A stretch of DNA of 64,000 bases from Cupriavidus phytohabitans (GTDB lineage Bacteria > Pseudomonadota > Gammaproteobacteria > Burkholderiales > Burkholderiaceae), in NCBI RefSeq assembly GCF_000426345.1, contig NZ_AUFE01000002.1:124001-188000 (forward strand), written 5' to 3'. Both the position numbers and the translations under genes were made by a program. How positions within the stretch are numbered: position 1 is the first letter of the stretch; every line of letters begins with the position of its first letter. Of this stretch, positions 1 through 8,994 are shown one piece after another. Below the pieces are notes generated by a model. The model was not told the origin of the DNA. It saw nothing but the letters and a program-made list of their open reading frames with translations, and made no database searches.

Positions 1-1
1 C

Positions 2-856
2 AAGACCCTGGTCCGCCAGATCTCGCAGCATGCGCATTCGGAAATCGTTGGCCAGCTGCCGGAAGGCAACTGGGTGACCCGCGCGCCCACGCTGGAGCGC
101 AAGGCCGTGCTGCTGGCCAAGATCCAGGACGAAGCCGGCCACGGCCTGTACCTGTACAGCGCGGCGGAAACGCTGGGCGTGTCGCGCGACCAGATGCTGG
201 GCGACCTGCATTCGGGCAAGGCCAAGTATTCCAGCATCTTCAACTACCCCACGCTGTCCTGGGCTGACATCGGCATGATCGGCTGGCTGGTCGATGGCTC
301 GGCCATCATCAACCAGGTGCCGCTGTGCCGCTGCTCGTACGGCCCGTATGCGCGCGCCATGGTGCGCGTGTGCAAGGAAGAGTCGTTCCACCAGCGCCAG
401 GGCTACGACATCCTGCTGAAGCTGTGCAACGGCACGCCCGAGCAGAAGCAGATGGCGCAGGACGCGCTCAACCGCTGGTGGTGGCCCGCGCTGATGATGT
501 TCGGCCCGTCCGACGGCGATTCGCCGAACAGCGCGCAGTCGATGCAGTGGCGCATCAAGCTGTTCTCCAACGACGAGCTGCGCCAGAAGATGGTCGACCA
601 GACCGTGCCGCAGGCCGAGTACCTGGGCCTGACCATTCCCGATCCCGAACTCAAGTGGAACGAGGAACGCGGCCACTATGACTTCGGCGAGATCGACTGG
701 GCCGAGTTCTACAACGTGATCCAGGGCAACGGCCCGTGCAACCGCGACCGGCTGCGCACCCGCGTGAAGGCCTGGGACGACGGCGCATGGTTCCGCGACG
801 CGCTGGTGGCGCACGCCGATAAGCAAGACCGGCAGGCTCGGCAAGCCGCCGCCTGA
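2..856 (+). CDS. paaA: Phenylacetyl-CoA 1,2-epoxidase subunit A (5' truncated by window)
   Basis: Catalytic di-iron subunit of the PaaABCE complex, which epoxidises the ring of phenylacetyl-CoA with O2. The frame is open to the window edge, so the start lies upstream; 284 residues are visible out of roughly 330 in the family. Two E-x2-H metal-ligand motifs are present (DEAGH and EESFH), as expected for the ferritin-like catalytic subunit. It is first of a co-directional run paaA-B-C-D-E-N-K, 57 bases ahead of paaB. Identification rests on the sequence and on the complete set of neighbours. Confidence 0.96.
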   Translation, partial: KTLVRQISQHAHSEIVGQLPEGNWVTRAPTLERKAVLLAKIQDEAGHGLYLYSAAETLGVSRDQMLGDLHSGKAKYSSIFNYPTLSWADIGMIGWLVDGSAIINQVPLCRCSYGPYARAMVRVCKEESFHQRQGYDILLKLCNGTPEQKQMAQDALNRWWWPALMMFGPSDGDSPNSAQSMQWRIKLFSNDELRQKMVDQTVPQAEYLGLTIPDPELKWNEERGHYDFGEIDWAEFYNVIQGNGPCNRDRLRTRVKAWDDGAWFRDALVAHADKQDRQARQAAA

Positions 857-913
857 CCCATGCGGCGCAGCGCGCCGCTCCCCACATCGAATCGTTTTAC
901 ACAGGAGGTTGCC

Positions 914-1195
914 ATGAAAGAGTGGCCGCTTTGGGAGATCTTTATCCGCAGCCAGCACGGCCTGGCCCACAAGCACGTGGGCAGCCTGCACGCGCCGGAC
1001 GGCGAAATGGCGATCAACAACGCCCGCGACGTCTACACGCGCCGCAATGAAGGTGTCAGCGTCTGGGTGGTGAAGGCCAGCGACGTGATGGCCAGCAGCC
1101 CCGGCGACAAGGGCCCGCTGTTCGAGCCCGCCAACAGCAAGGTCTACCGCCACCCGACGTTCTTCCCGATGCCGGAAGCGGTCAAGCACATCTGA
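914..1195 (+). CDS. paaB: Phenylacetyl-CoA epoxidase subunit PaaB
   Basis: Small 93-residue subunit that bridges PaaAC heterodimers in the epoxidase. The start is the ATG preceded by a strong AGGAGG ribosome-binding site seven bases upstream. The N-terminus MKEWPLWEIF and the segment NARDVYTRRNEG are typical of PaaB. An upstream extension of the frame lacks a ribosome-binding site and was not used. It lies between paaA and paaC in the conserved order. Confidence 0.96.
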   Translation: MKEWPLWEIFIRSQHGLAHKHVGSLHAPDGEMAINNARDVYTRRNEGVSVWVVKASDVMASSPGDKGPLFEPANSKVYRHPTFFPMPEAVKHI

Positions 1196-1208
1196 GACGG
1201 CCAGGACC

Positions 1209-1973
1209 ATGGACAACCACAAGCTCGCTCATCTTCACGAGTATCTGCTGCGCCTGGGCGATTCCACGCTGGTGCTCGGCCAGCGCCTGTCGGAATGGTG
1301 CGGCCGCGGCCCGGCGCTGGAAGAGGACATCGCGCTCACCAACGTCGCGCTCGACCTGATCGGCCAGACCCGCCTGTGGCTCGGCTATGCCGCCGAAGTG
1401 GAAGGCGCCGGGCGCACCGCCGACCAGCTGGCATTCCTGCGCGATGCGCACCAGTTCCGCAACCTGCTGCTGGCGGAACAGCCCAACGGCAGCTATGCCG
1501 ATACGCTGGCGCGCCAGTTCCTGTTCGATACGTGGCACTACTTCCAGCTCGAAGCGCTGCAGCGCTCCACCGATGCGCGCATTGCTGAAATCGCCGCCAA
1601 GTCGCTCAAGGAAGTGACCTACCACGTGCGCCGCAGCGCCGACCTCGTGGTGCGGCTGGGCGATGGCACCGAGGAAAGCCACCGCCGCATGCAGGATGCG
1701 TTCGACGACCTGTGGATGTTCACCGGCGAACTGTTTGAAGCCGATGCGGCCGAAGCCGAGCTGGCGCGCGACGGCGTGGTTCCCGATCCCGCCACGCTGG
1801 CCGAACCCTGGCAGCGCCATGTCGGCGAAGTGCTGGAAGAAGCCACGCTGCGCATGCCCGCCGGCCAGTGGGCGCAGAGCGGCGGCCGCCACGGCCGTCA
1901 TACCGAACACCTTGGCTACCTGCTGGCCGAGATGCAGTTCCTGCAGCGCGCCTATCCCGGCGCGCAGTGGTGA
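1209..1973 (+). CDS. paaC: Phenylacetyl-CoA epoxidase subunit PaaC
   Basis: Structural ferritin-like partner of PaaA, 254 residues, the usual family length. The helix around EEDIALTNVALDLIGQ is characteristic. In the family PaaC has lost the di-iron site and stabilises PaaA. It begins 13 bases after paaB and stops 5 bases before the paaD start, so translation is probably coupled. Confidence 0.95.
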   Translation: MDNHKLAHLHEYLLRLGDSTLVLGQRLSEWCGRGPALEEDIALTNVALDLIGQTRLWLGYAAEVEGAGRTADQLAFLRDAHQFRNLLLAEQPNGSYADTLARQFLFDTWHYFQLEALQRSTDARIAEIAAKSLKEVTYHVRRSADLVVRLGDGTEESHRRMQDAFDDLWMFTGELFEADAAEAELARDGVVPDPATLAEPWQRHVGEVLEEATLRMPAGQWAQSGGRHGRHTEHLGYLLAEMQFLQRAYPGAQW

Positions 1974-1978
1974 GCATC

Positions 1979-2503
1979 ATGACCGTGCAAGCGCTGGACC
2001 GTGCCGCCGTGGAACAGGTCTGGACCTGGCTCGACACGGTGCCCGACCCCGAAATCCCCGTGATTTCCGTGGTGGACCTCGGCATCGTGCGCGACGTGGC
2101 GTGGGAAGGCGACGCCTGCGTCGTCACCATCACGCCGACCTATTCCGGCTGCCCGGCCATGACCGTGATCCGCGAGGGTATTGAAAGCGCGCTCGCCGCG
2201 CAGGGCGTGGACAAGGTCCGCGTGCAGACCCGGCTGGCGCCGGCCTGGACCACCGACTGGATGACCCCGCGCGGCAAAGCCAGCCTCGCCGGCTACGGCA
2301 TCGCGCCGCCGGCGCAGCAGGTGATCGATATCAGCGGCATCAGCCGCAAGGCAGGCAGGGGACCGGCGGCGCTGGTGGTGGCCTGCCCGCACTGCGGCTC
2401 GCGCCATACGCGGCTGGTCAGCCAGTTCGGCTCGACCGCGTGCAAGGCGCTGTACCGCTGCGGCGACTGCAAAGAGCCGTTCGACTACTTCAAGGCTCAC
2501 TGA
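1979..2503 (+). CDS. paaD: Phenylacetate degradation protein PaaD (MIP18/DUF59 family)
   Basis: A 174-residue protein with an N-terminal MIP18/DUF59 domain (roughly residues 15-95, including CVVTITPTYSGCPAMT). The C-terminus has paired cysteines (CPHCGS and CGDCKEPF) that could bind zinc or iron. PaaD is needed for epoxidase function, probably for Fe-S maturation of PaaE. I chose the ATG five bases after the paaC stop; a GTG a few codons upstream, overlapping paaC, is the alternative. Confidence 0.93.
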   Translation: MTVQALDRAAVEQVWTWLDTVPDPEIPVISVVDLGIVRDVAWEGDACVVTITPTYSGCPAMTVIREGIESALAAQGVDKVRVQTRLAPAWTTDWMTPRGKASLAGYGIAPPAQQVIDISGISRKAGRGPAALVVACPHCGSRHTRLVSQFGSTACKALYRCGDCKEPFDYFKAH

Positions 2504-2520
2504 GAAGGAAAGGTGGGGAG

Positions 2521-3597
2521 ATGAGCAAATTCCATGAACTGACGGTGGCCTCGGTCACGCGCGAGACCCGCGACGCGGTGGCCGTGACCTTCGCCGTGCC
2601 GGACGAGCTGGCCGATGCCTACCGCTACGTGCAGGGCCAGCACCTGACGCTGCGCACCGGCATCGATGGCGAGGATGTGCGCCGCTCGTACTCGATCTGC
2701 TCGGCGGTGCAGGACGCGCAGCTGCGCGTGGCGATCAAGCGCGTCGACGGCGGGTTGTTTTCCAACTGGGCCAACGAGCAGTTGCAGCCGGGCATGAAGC
2801 TGGAAGTGATGCCGCCATCCGGCCATTTCCACGTGCCGCTGTCCGCCACGCACGCGAAGCACTACGTTGCCTTCGCCGCCGGCAGCGGCATCACGCCGAT
2901 GCTGTCGATCATCAAGACCACCTTGCACGCGGAGCCGGAGAGCCGCTTCACGCTGTTCTACGGCAACCGCGCCTCGTCGTCGGTGCTGTTCAAGGAAGAG
3001 CTGGAAGACCTGAAGGATACCTACCTGCAGCGCTTCAACCTGGTGTTCGTGCTCAGCCGCGAGCAGCTCGACATCGACCTGTTCAACGGCCGCATCGACG
3101 GCGACAAGGTCAACGCGCTGCTGGAGCACTGGGTCAGTCCGCAGGACATCGACGTCGCCTTTATCTGCGGCCCGCACTCGATGATGGAGGAGGTCTCGCA
3201 GGCGCTGCTTGACAATGGCGTCGACAAGACCCGCATCAAACGCGAGCTGTTTGCCACCAGCATTCCGTCGGCGCGGCCCGCCGCGCATGCGCACAAGCAG
3301 GTCGGCCAGCAGCAGTGCGAAGTGACCGTGATCCAGGACGGCCGCACCCGTTCCTTCACGCTGGAGAAGAACAAGGAAACGGTGCTCGACGCCGCGCTGG
3401 CGCAGGGCATCGAGCTGCCGTACTCATGCAAGGGCGGGGTCTGCTCGACCTGCCGCTGCAAGCGCATCGAAGGCGAGGTCGACATGGACGTCAACTTCGC
3501 GCTGGAAGACTACGAGGTCGCGCGCGGCTTCATCCTGAGCTGCCAGAGCTACGCCGTCAGCAACAAGCTGGTGATCGATTTCGACCAGGAAACCTGA
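2521..3597 (+). CDS. paaE: Phenylacetyl-CoA epoxidase reductase subunit PaaE
   Basis: NAD(P)H-dependent flavin and Fe-S reductase that feeds electrons to PaaA. The 358 residues comprise an FAD-binding barrel (RRSYSIC near residue 60), an NAD domain (FAAGSGITPMLSI) and a C-terminal plant-type 2Fe-2S domain with cysteines in SCKGGVCSTCRC and LSCQSY. The ATG follows a purine-rich ribosome-binding site 17 bases after paaD; the frame is open upstream inside paaD but without translation signals. Confidence 0.96.
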   Translation: MSKFHELTVASVTRETRDAVAVTFAVPDELADAYRYVQGQHLTLRTGIDGEDVRRSYSICSAVQDAQLRVAIKRVDGGLFSNWANEQLQPGMKLEVMPPSGHFHVPLSATHAKHYVAFAAGSGITPMLSIIKTTLHAEPESRFTLFYGNRASSSVLFKEELEDLKDTYLQRFNLVFVLSREQLDIDLFNGRIDGDKVNALLEHWVSPQDIDVAFICGPHSMMEEVSQALLDNGVDKTRIKRELFATSIPSARPAAHAHKQVGQQQCEVTVIQDGRTRSFTLEKNKETVLDAALAQGIELPYSCKGGVCSTCRCKRIEGEVDMDVNFALEDYEVARGFILSCQSYAVSNKLVIDFDQET

Positions 3598-3652
3598 GGC
3601 GTTCTCCTGCCATCCCAAATACCCAGATTCAATTTCGCCCCCGGAGCAAGCC

Positions 3653-5317
3653 GTGTCCCATCCGTTTTTCGAACGCCACCAGGCGCTGCTGGAACAAGCC
3701 ACCCAAGCCATCGCCGCGCGCGGCTACTGGAGCCCGTTCGCCGAAATGCCGAGCCCCAAGGCCTATGGCGAAACCGCCAACGCCGACGGCAAGGCCGCCT
3801 TCGAGGCGCGCCTGAACCAGCCGTTCGCGCTGTCGCAGCCGGGCACCATCGGCCAGGCCGGCAAGGAAGTCTCGCCATACGGCCCGGAACTGGGCGTCAC
3901 CTATCCCAGGCCTGACCTCGACCAGCTCTTTGCCGGCGTTGCCAGGGGCATGCCCGCCTGGCGCAAGGCCGGCCCGGAAGCATGGGTCGGCGTGTCGCTG
4001 GAAATCCTGCAGCGCCTGAACCGCCGCAGCTTCGAGATCGCCTACGCGGTCATGCACACCACCGGCCAGGCCTTCATGATGGCCTTCCAGGCCGGCGGCC
4101 CCCACGCGCAGGACCGCGGCCTGGAAGCCGTGGCCTACGCCTGGGACGAACTGCGCCGCATCCCGAAGCAGGCCACGTGGGAAAAGCCGCAAGGCAAGAA
4201 CGAACCGCTGCGCATGGAAAAGCGCTACACCGTGGTGCCGCGCGGCGTGGGCCTGGTGATTGGCTGCTGCACCTTCCCGACGTGGAACGGCTATCCGGGC
4301 CTGTTCGCCAGCCTGGCGACCGGCAATGCGGTGGTGGTCAAGCCGCATCCGGGCGCGATCCTGCCGCTGGCGATCACCGTCGAGGTGGCGCGTGAAGTGC
4401 TGGAAGAAGCCGGCTTCGACCCGAATATCGTCACGCTGGTGGCCAACGACCCGAGCGAGCGCATGGCATCGAAGCTGGCGCTGCTCCCCGAAGTGCGCCT
4501 GATCGACTTTACCGGCAGCACCGCCAACGGCGACTGGCTGGAGCGCAACGCGCACCAGGCGCAGGTGTACACCGAGAAGGCCGGCGTCAACCAGATCGTC
4601 ATTGACTCCACCAGCGACTTCAAGGGCATGGTGCGCAATATCGCCTTCTCGCTGTCGCTGTACTCGGGCCAGATGTGCACGGCGCCGCAGAACATCTACG
4701 TGCCGAAGGACGGCATCGATACGCCGGAAGGGCGCGTCAGCTTCGACCAGGTTGCCGCGGCGATCGGCGAAGCCGTCAACAAGCTGACGGCTGATCCGGC
4801 CAAGGCGGTGGAACTGATCGGTGCGATCCAGAACGACGGCGTCGTGGAACGGATCGAATCGTCGCGTGCGCTGGGCGAGATCGTTGCCGACAGCCGCGTG
4901 CTGGCGCATCCCGAATTCCCGGACGCGCGCATCCGCACGCCGCTGGTGCTGAAGGTCGATGCCACGGACGAAGCGAAGATCATGCAGGAACTGTTTGGCC
5001 CGATCTCCTTCATCGTGGCGACCGACAGCACCGCGCACAGCATCGAACTGGCGCACCGCGGCGCGAAGACGCACGGCGCGCTGACGCTGTCGGCCTACAC
5101 CACCGATGCCGGCGTGACCGAAGGCATCCGCGACGCCGCGGAAGACGCGGGCGTGGCGCTGTCGCTCAACCTGACCGGCGGCGTGTTCGTCAACCAGTCC
5201 GCCGCGTTCAGCGATTTCCACGCCACGGGTGCCAACCCCGCGGCCAATGCATCGCTGTCCGATGCGGCCTTCGTCGCCAACCGCTTCCGCGTGATCCAGA
5301 GCCGCTCGCATATCTGA
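3653..5317 (+). CDS. paaN: Phenylacetate degradation aldehyde dehydrogenase PaaN (no hydratase domain)
   Basis: NAD(P)-dependent dehydrogenase of the aldehyde dehydrogenase fold that oxidises the semialdehyde formed on ring opening of oxepin-CoA. The catalytic cysteine is C342 in SGQMCTAP. The start is a GTG with GGAGC upstream. At 554 residues it matches the PaaN type and lacks the C-terminal MaoC hydratase domain of E. coli PaaZ (about 680 residues), so the hydrolytic ring-opening step must be supplied by a separate protein. It sits 55 bases after paaE. Confidence 0.92.
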   Translation: MSHPFFERHQALLEQATQAIAARGYWSPFAEMPSPKAYGETANADGKAAFEARLNQPFALSQPGTIGQAGKEVSPYGPELGVTYPRPDLDQLFAGVARGMPAWRKAGPEAWVGVSLEILQRLNRRSFEIAYAVMHTTGQAFMMAFQAGGPHAQDRGLEAVAYAWDELRRIPKQATWEKPQGKNEPLRMEKRYTVVPRGVGLVIGCCTFPTWNGYPGLFASLATGNAVVVKPHPGAILPLAITVEVAREVLEEAGFDPNIVTLVANDPSERMASKLALLPEVRLIDFTGSTANGDWLERNAHQAQVYTEKAGVNQIVIDSTSDFKGMVRNIAFSLSLYSGQMCTAPQNIYVPKDGIDTPEGRVSFDQVAAAIGEAVNKLTADPAKAVELIGAIQNDGVVERIESSRALGEIVADSRVLAHPEFPDARIRTPLVLKVDATDEAKIMQELFGPISFIVATDSTAHSIELAHRGAKTHGALTLSAYTTDAGVTEGIRDAAEDAGVALSLNLTGGVFVNQSAAFSDFHATGANPAANASLSDAAFVANRFRVIQSRSHI

Positions 5318-5395
5318 TCTGATCGCAAGGCCTGCAGTACCCCGGCGCCGGCCCCCCCTCGCACGCGGCGCCATCATAACGAGATGGAGTAGACA

Positions 5396-6745
5396 ATGGT
5401 GCAACGCAACCCCAACCCTAACGAGCTGGAGCCGATCGAGCGCGCCAGCCGCGACGAACTGCAGGCGCTGCAGCTGCAACGGCTCAAATGGAGCGTGCGC
5501 CATGCCTACGACAACGTGCCGCATTACCGCAAGGCGTTCCAGGCGGCTGGGGTGCATCCGGACGACCTGAAGTCGCTGTCGGACCTGTCGAAGTTCCCGT
5601 TCCTGACCAAGCAGGACCTGCGCGACAACTATCCGTTCGGCATGTTCGCGGTGCCGCGCGAGCAGGTGGCGCGCGTGCATGCGTCGAGCGGCACCACGGG
5701 CAAGCCGACCGTGGTCGGCTATACCGCGAAGGATATCGATACCTGGGCAAGCGTGGTGGCGCGCTCGATCCGCGCCGCGGGCGGGCGCGCCGGCGACCTG
5801 GTCCATGTCAGCTATGGCTACGGGCTGTTCACCGGCGGGCTGGGCGCGCACTACGGCGCCGAGAAGGCGGGCTGCACGGTGATCCCGATGTCGGGCGGAC
5901 AGACCGAGAAACAGGTACAGCTGATCCGCGAGTTCCAGCCCAACATCATCATGGTGACGCCGTCGTACATGCTGAACCTGATCGAAGAGATGGAGCGGCA
6001 GGGCATGGACCCGTCGGAAAGCTCGCTGAAGGTCGGCATCTTCGGCGCCGAGCCCTGGACCGACGCGATGCGCGCGGAGATCGAGGCGCGCGCGGGCATC
6101 GACGCGGTGGACATCTATGGCCTGTCCGAAGTGATGGGGCCGGGCGTGGCTTGCGAATGCATCGAGAGCAAGGATGGCCCGGTGATCTGGGAAGACCATT
6201 TCTATGCCGAGATCATCGACCCGGTGACCGGCGAGGTGTTGCCCGATGGCGCGGAGGGCGAGCTGGTGTTCACCTCGCTGACCAAGGAGGCGCTGCCGGT
6301 GATCCGCTATCGCACGCGTGACCTGACGCGGCTGCTGCCGCCGACTTCGCGTTCGATGCGCCGCATCGGCAAGATCACCGGACGGTCGGACGACATGCTG
6401 ATCATCCGTGGCGTCAACGTGTTCCCGTCGCAGATCGAGGAACTGATCCTGAAGGCGCCGGCGCTGGCGCCGCAGTACCAGCTGGTGGTGACGCGCGACG
6501 GGCATCTCGACAAGCTGGAGGTGCGGGTCGAGGCCCGGCCGGAGCGGTCTTCGTCGCTGTCGGCGGATGACCGGGCGGCGCTGGAGCGGGATCTGAAGGA
6601 CCAGATCAAGACCTATGTCGGCGTGACCACGCGGGTGCAGGTGGTGGCGGCCGAGGGGATCGAGCGCACCACGGTTGGCAAGGCACGGCGCGTGCTGGAC
6701 ATGCGGCCGAAGGTCACGCACGAACAGCCGGTGGGTGCGATCTGA
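5396..6745 (+). CDS. paaK: Phenylacetate-CoA ligase
   Basis: AMP-forming ligase that activates phenylacetate to phenylacetyl-CoA, the entry step of the pathway. The 449 residues include the phosphate-binding loop HASSGTTGKPTVVGYT (about residues 96-111), the adenine-site segment IYGLSEVMGPG and the C-terminal hinge region with RSDDMLIIRGVNVFPSQIEE. The ATG follows a GGAG box. It closes the visible paa run, 78 bases after paaN; two REP-like palindromes follow. Confidence 0.96.
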   Translation: MVQRNPNPNELEPIERASRDELQALQLQRLKWSVRHAYDNVPHYRKAFQAAGVHPDDLKSLSDLSKFPFLTKQDLRDNYPFGMFAVPREQVARVHASSGTTGKPTVVGYTAKDIDTWASVVARSIRAAGGRAGDLVHVSYGYGLFTGGLGAHYGAEKAGCTVIPMSGGQTEKQVQLIREFQPNIIMVTPSYMLNLIEEMERQGMDPSESSLKVGIFGAEPWTDAMRAEIEARAGIDAVDIYGLSEVMGPGVACECIESKDGPVIWEDHFYAEIIDPVTGEVLPDGAEGELVFTSLTKEALPVIRYRTRDLTRLLPPTSRSMRRIGKITGRSDDMLIIRGVNVFPSQIEELILKAPALAPQYQLVVTRDGHLDKLEVRVEARPERSSSLSADDRAALERDLKDQIKTYVGVTTRVQVVAAEGIERTTVGKARRVLDMRPKVTHEQPVGAI

Positions 6746-6780
6746 CAGCGCTACGCTTCACTACCATCGCCAGCACAGGC

Positions 6781-6905
6781 TCCCCTCTCCCGCAAGCGGG
6801 AGAGGGGTGGGGGTGAGGGTGGGAATTTCCACGAAGTGCAGCCGCATCGCACTTGCCACACGCCTGCCCTCACCCCCGGCCCCTCTCCCGCGCGCGGGAG
6901 AGGGG
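6781..6905. repeat. Head-to-head REP-like palindrome pair
   Basis: Two palindromes with arms cccctctcccgc and gcgggagagggg lie at 6782-6807 and 6880-6905. Each carries the same G-rich tail (tgggggtgaggg), and the second copy with its tail is nearly the reverse complement of the first, so together they form an imperfect inverted repeat around a 70-base centre. This is the layout of REP doublets (BIMEs). They follow paaK and may also stabilise or end its transcript. The rest of 6746-7000 shows no gene. Confidence 0.8.
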
Positions 6906-7000
6906 AGCAAACCGGCGACATTCAAGACATAACGAACGAAATCCAACTGATGGCAGCCACCCAGAGCCGCCACGCCACCCCTGCGCCAAAGGAGACAACC

Positions 7001-7309
7001 ATGGACGCGCGACAACTCGAATCCATCCAGAACCACCCCGACTTTATCCGCCTGATCCACGGACGCACGCGCCTGGGCTGGTCGCTGACGCTGATCATGC
7101 TGGCGGTCTACTTCGGCTTCATCCTGCTGCTGGCTTTCTCGCCCGCCACGCTCGGCACGCCGGTTGCCGGAGGCGTCATGACGGTTGGCATCCCCGTCGG
7201 CGTGGCGGTGATCGTCGCCGCCGTGCTGCTGACCGCGATCTACGTCCACCGCGCCAACCGCGACCTGGACCCGCTCAACGAACGCGTGCGCAAGGAGTGC
7301 CAAGCATGA
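7001..7309 (+). CDS. DUF485 membrane protein (YjcH-like)
   Basis: A 102-residue inner-membrane protein with two predicted transmembrane helices (about residues 25-47 and 58-82) and the DUF485 start [16 protein letters not shown]. Such proteins sit directly upstream of acetate/solute symporters and are thought to assist them. The ATG has an AAAGGAG ribosome-binding site 6 bases away. Its stop overlaps the actP start (ATGA), implying coupled translation. Confidence 0.9.
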   Translation: MDARQLESIQNHPDFIRLIHGRTRLGWSLTLIMLAVYFGFILLLAFSPATLGTPVAGGVMTVGIPVGVAVIVAAVLLTAIYVHRANRDLDPLNERVRKECQA

Positions 7310-8970
7310 AGCCGGTACACCGTTTCCTCGGCGCCGCCCTGTGCTGGCTGGCAGCCACCGCCGCCACGGCGGCCCCCGCGATCCAGGGCGAAGCCGCGCA
7401 GCGGCCGCTGAACTGGAGCGCCATCGTGATGTTCCTGCTGTTCGTCCTGTTCACGCTCGGCATCACCCGCTGGGCCGCGCGGCGCACCCGTTCGGCGTCG
7501 GACTTCTATGCGGCCGGCGGCGGTCTCACCGGCTTCCAGAACGGCCTGGCGATTGCCGGCGACATGGTGTCGGCCGCGTCGTTCCTCGGCATCTCGGCCA
7601 TGATGTTCGACAAGGGCTACGACGGGCTGATCTACGCGCTCGGCGTGGTGGCCGGATGGCCGATCATCCTGTTCATCGTCGCCGAACGCCTGCGCAACCT
7701 CGGCCGCTACACCTTTGCCGACGTGGTCTCGTACCGGCTCGCGCAGAAGCCGGTGCGCATCACCGCCGCGTGCGGCACGCTGACCGTGGTCATCATGTAC
7801 CTGGTCGCGCAGATGGTCGGCGCCGGCAAGCTGATCGAGCTGCTGTTCGGCACCAGCTATGAATCGGCGGTGGTCATCGTCGGCGCGCTGATGGTGCTGT
7901 ACGTGATGTTCGGCGGCATGCTCGCCACCACCTGGGTGCAGATCATCAAGGCGCTGCTGCTGCTCGGCGGCGTGACCTTCATGGCGGTGATGGTGCTGGC
8001 CTATTTCGGCTTCAGCCCGGAAGCGATGTTCGCCAGCGCGGCCAAGGTGCATGACAAGGGCACCGCGATCCTTTCGCCGGGCGGGCTGGTGTCGAACCCG
8101 ATCGATGCGATTTCGCTGGGTGTCGGCATGATGTTCGGCACCGCCGGCCTGCCGCACATCCTGATGCGCTTCTTCACCGTGGCGGATGCCAAAGAGGCGC
8201 GCAAATCCGTGCTCTACGCCACCGGCTTCATCGGCTATTTCTACGTGCTGATCCTGGTGGTGGGCTTCGGCGCGATCGTGATGGTGGGGGCGGATCCGGC
8301 CTATCGCGACGCGGCGGGCAAGCTGATCGGCGGTAGCAATATGGTGGCTGTGCACCTGTCCCACGTGATCGGCGGCGACCTGTTCCTCGGCTTTATCTCG
8401 GCGGTGGCATTCGCGACCATCCTGGCGGTGGTGGCGGGGCTGGCGCTGTCGGGCGCGTCGGCGGTGTCGCATGACCTGTACGCCAACGTGTTCCGCCGCG
8501 GGCAGGCCAATGAGAAGGACGAGATCCGCGTGTCGAAGATCGCCACGCTGGTGATCGGCGTGCTGGCAATGGTGCTGGGCGTGATGTTCGAGAAGCAGAA
8601 CATCGCCTTCCTGTCCGGGCTGGTGCTGGCGATCGCCGCGTCGGTCAACTTCCCGGTGCTGTTCCTGTCGATGTTCTGGAAGGGGCTGACCACGCGCGGC
8701 GCGGTGGCGGGCAGCCTGGCGGGGCTGGTGTCGGCGGTGGTGCTGCTGGTGCTGGGCCCGACCGTGTGGGTCGGTATCCTCAAGCACCAGCAGGCGATCT
8801 TCCCGTATGCCAACCCGGCGCTGTTCTCGATGACGCTGGCGTTTGCCGCCGCCTGGCTGGTGTCGGTGCTGGACCGCTCGGCGCAGGCGAGCGCCGAACG
8901 CCAGCGCTACGGCGCGCAGTTCGTGCGCGCCATGACCGGCATCGGCGCGGCCGGTGCCAGCCAGCACTGA
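7306..8970 (+). CDS. actP: Cation/acetate symporter
   Basis: Sodium:solute symporter of the SSS family, 554 residues, taking up acetate and other short-chain monocarboxylates. It has an N-terminal signal-like segment (to about residue 23) and about 13 hydrophobic segments. Family-typical stretches include [20 protein letters not shown] and [15 protein letters not shown]. The ATG overlaps the stop of the DUF485 gene, a pairing that matches yjcH-actP. Confidence 0.92.
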   Translation: MKPVHRFLGAALCWLAATAATAAPAIQGEAAQRPLNWSAIVMFLLFVLFTLGITRWAARRTRSASDFYAAGGGLTGFQNGLAIAGDMVSAASFLGISAMMFDKGYDGLIYALGVVAGWPIILFIVAERLRNLGRYTFADVVSYRLAQKPVRITAACGTLTVVIMYLVAQMVGAGKLIELLFGTSYESAVVIVGALMVLYVMFGGMLATTWVQIIKALLLLGGVTFMAVMVLAYFGFSPEAMFASAAKVHDKGTAILSPGGLVSNPIDAISLGVGMMFGTAGLPHILMRFFTVADAKEARKSVLYATGFIGYFYVLILVVGFGAIVMVGADPAYRDAAGKLIGGSNMVAVHLSHVIGGDLFLGFISAVAFATILAVVAGLALSGASAVSHDLYANVFRRGQANEKDEIRVSKIATLVIGVLAMVLGVMFEKQNIAFLSGLVLAIAASVNFPVLFLSMFWKGLTTRGAVAGSLAGLVSAVVLLVLGPTVWVGILKHQQAIFPYANPALFSMTLAFAAAWLVSVLDRSAQASAERQRYGAQFVRAMTGIGAAGASQH

Positions 8971-8994
8971 GCCAGCACTGCGCCAGCCGCGCGC

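Noticed and set aside
3629-6721. Very long open frame (about 1,030 codons) antisense to paaN and paaK
   Set aside because: It is rich in Arg, His and Ala with no recognisable domain and lies exactly opposite two well-identified genes; this is an artefact of high third-position GC.
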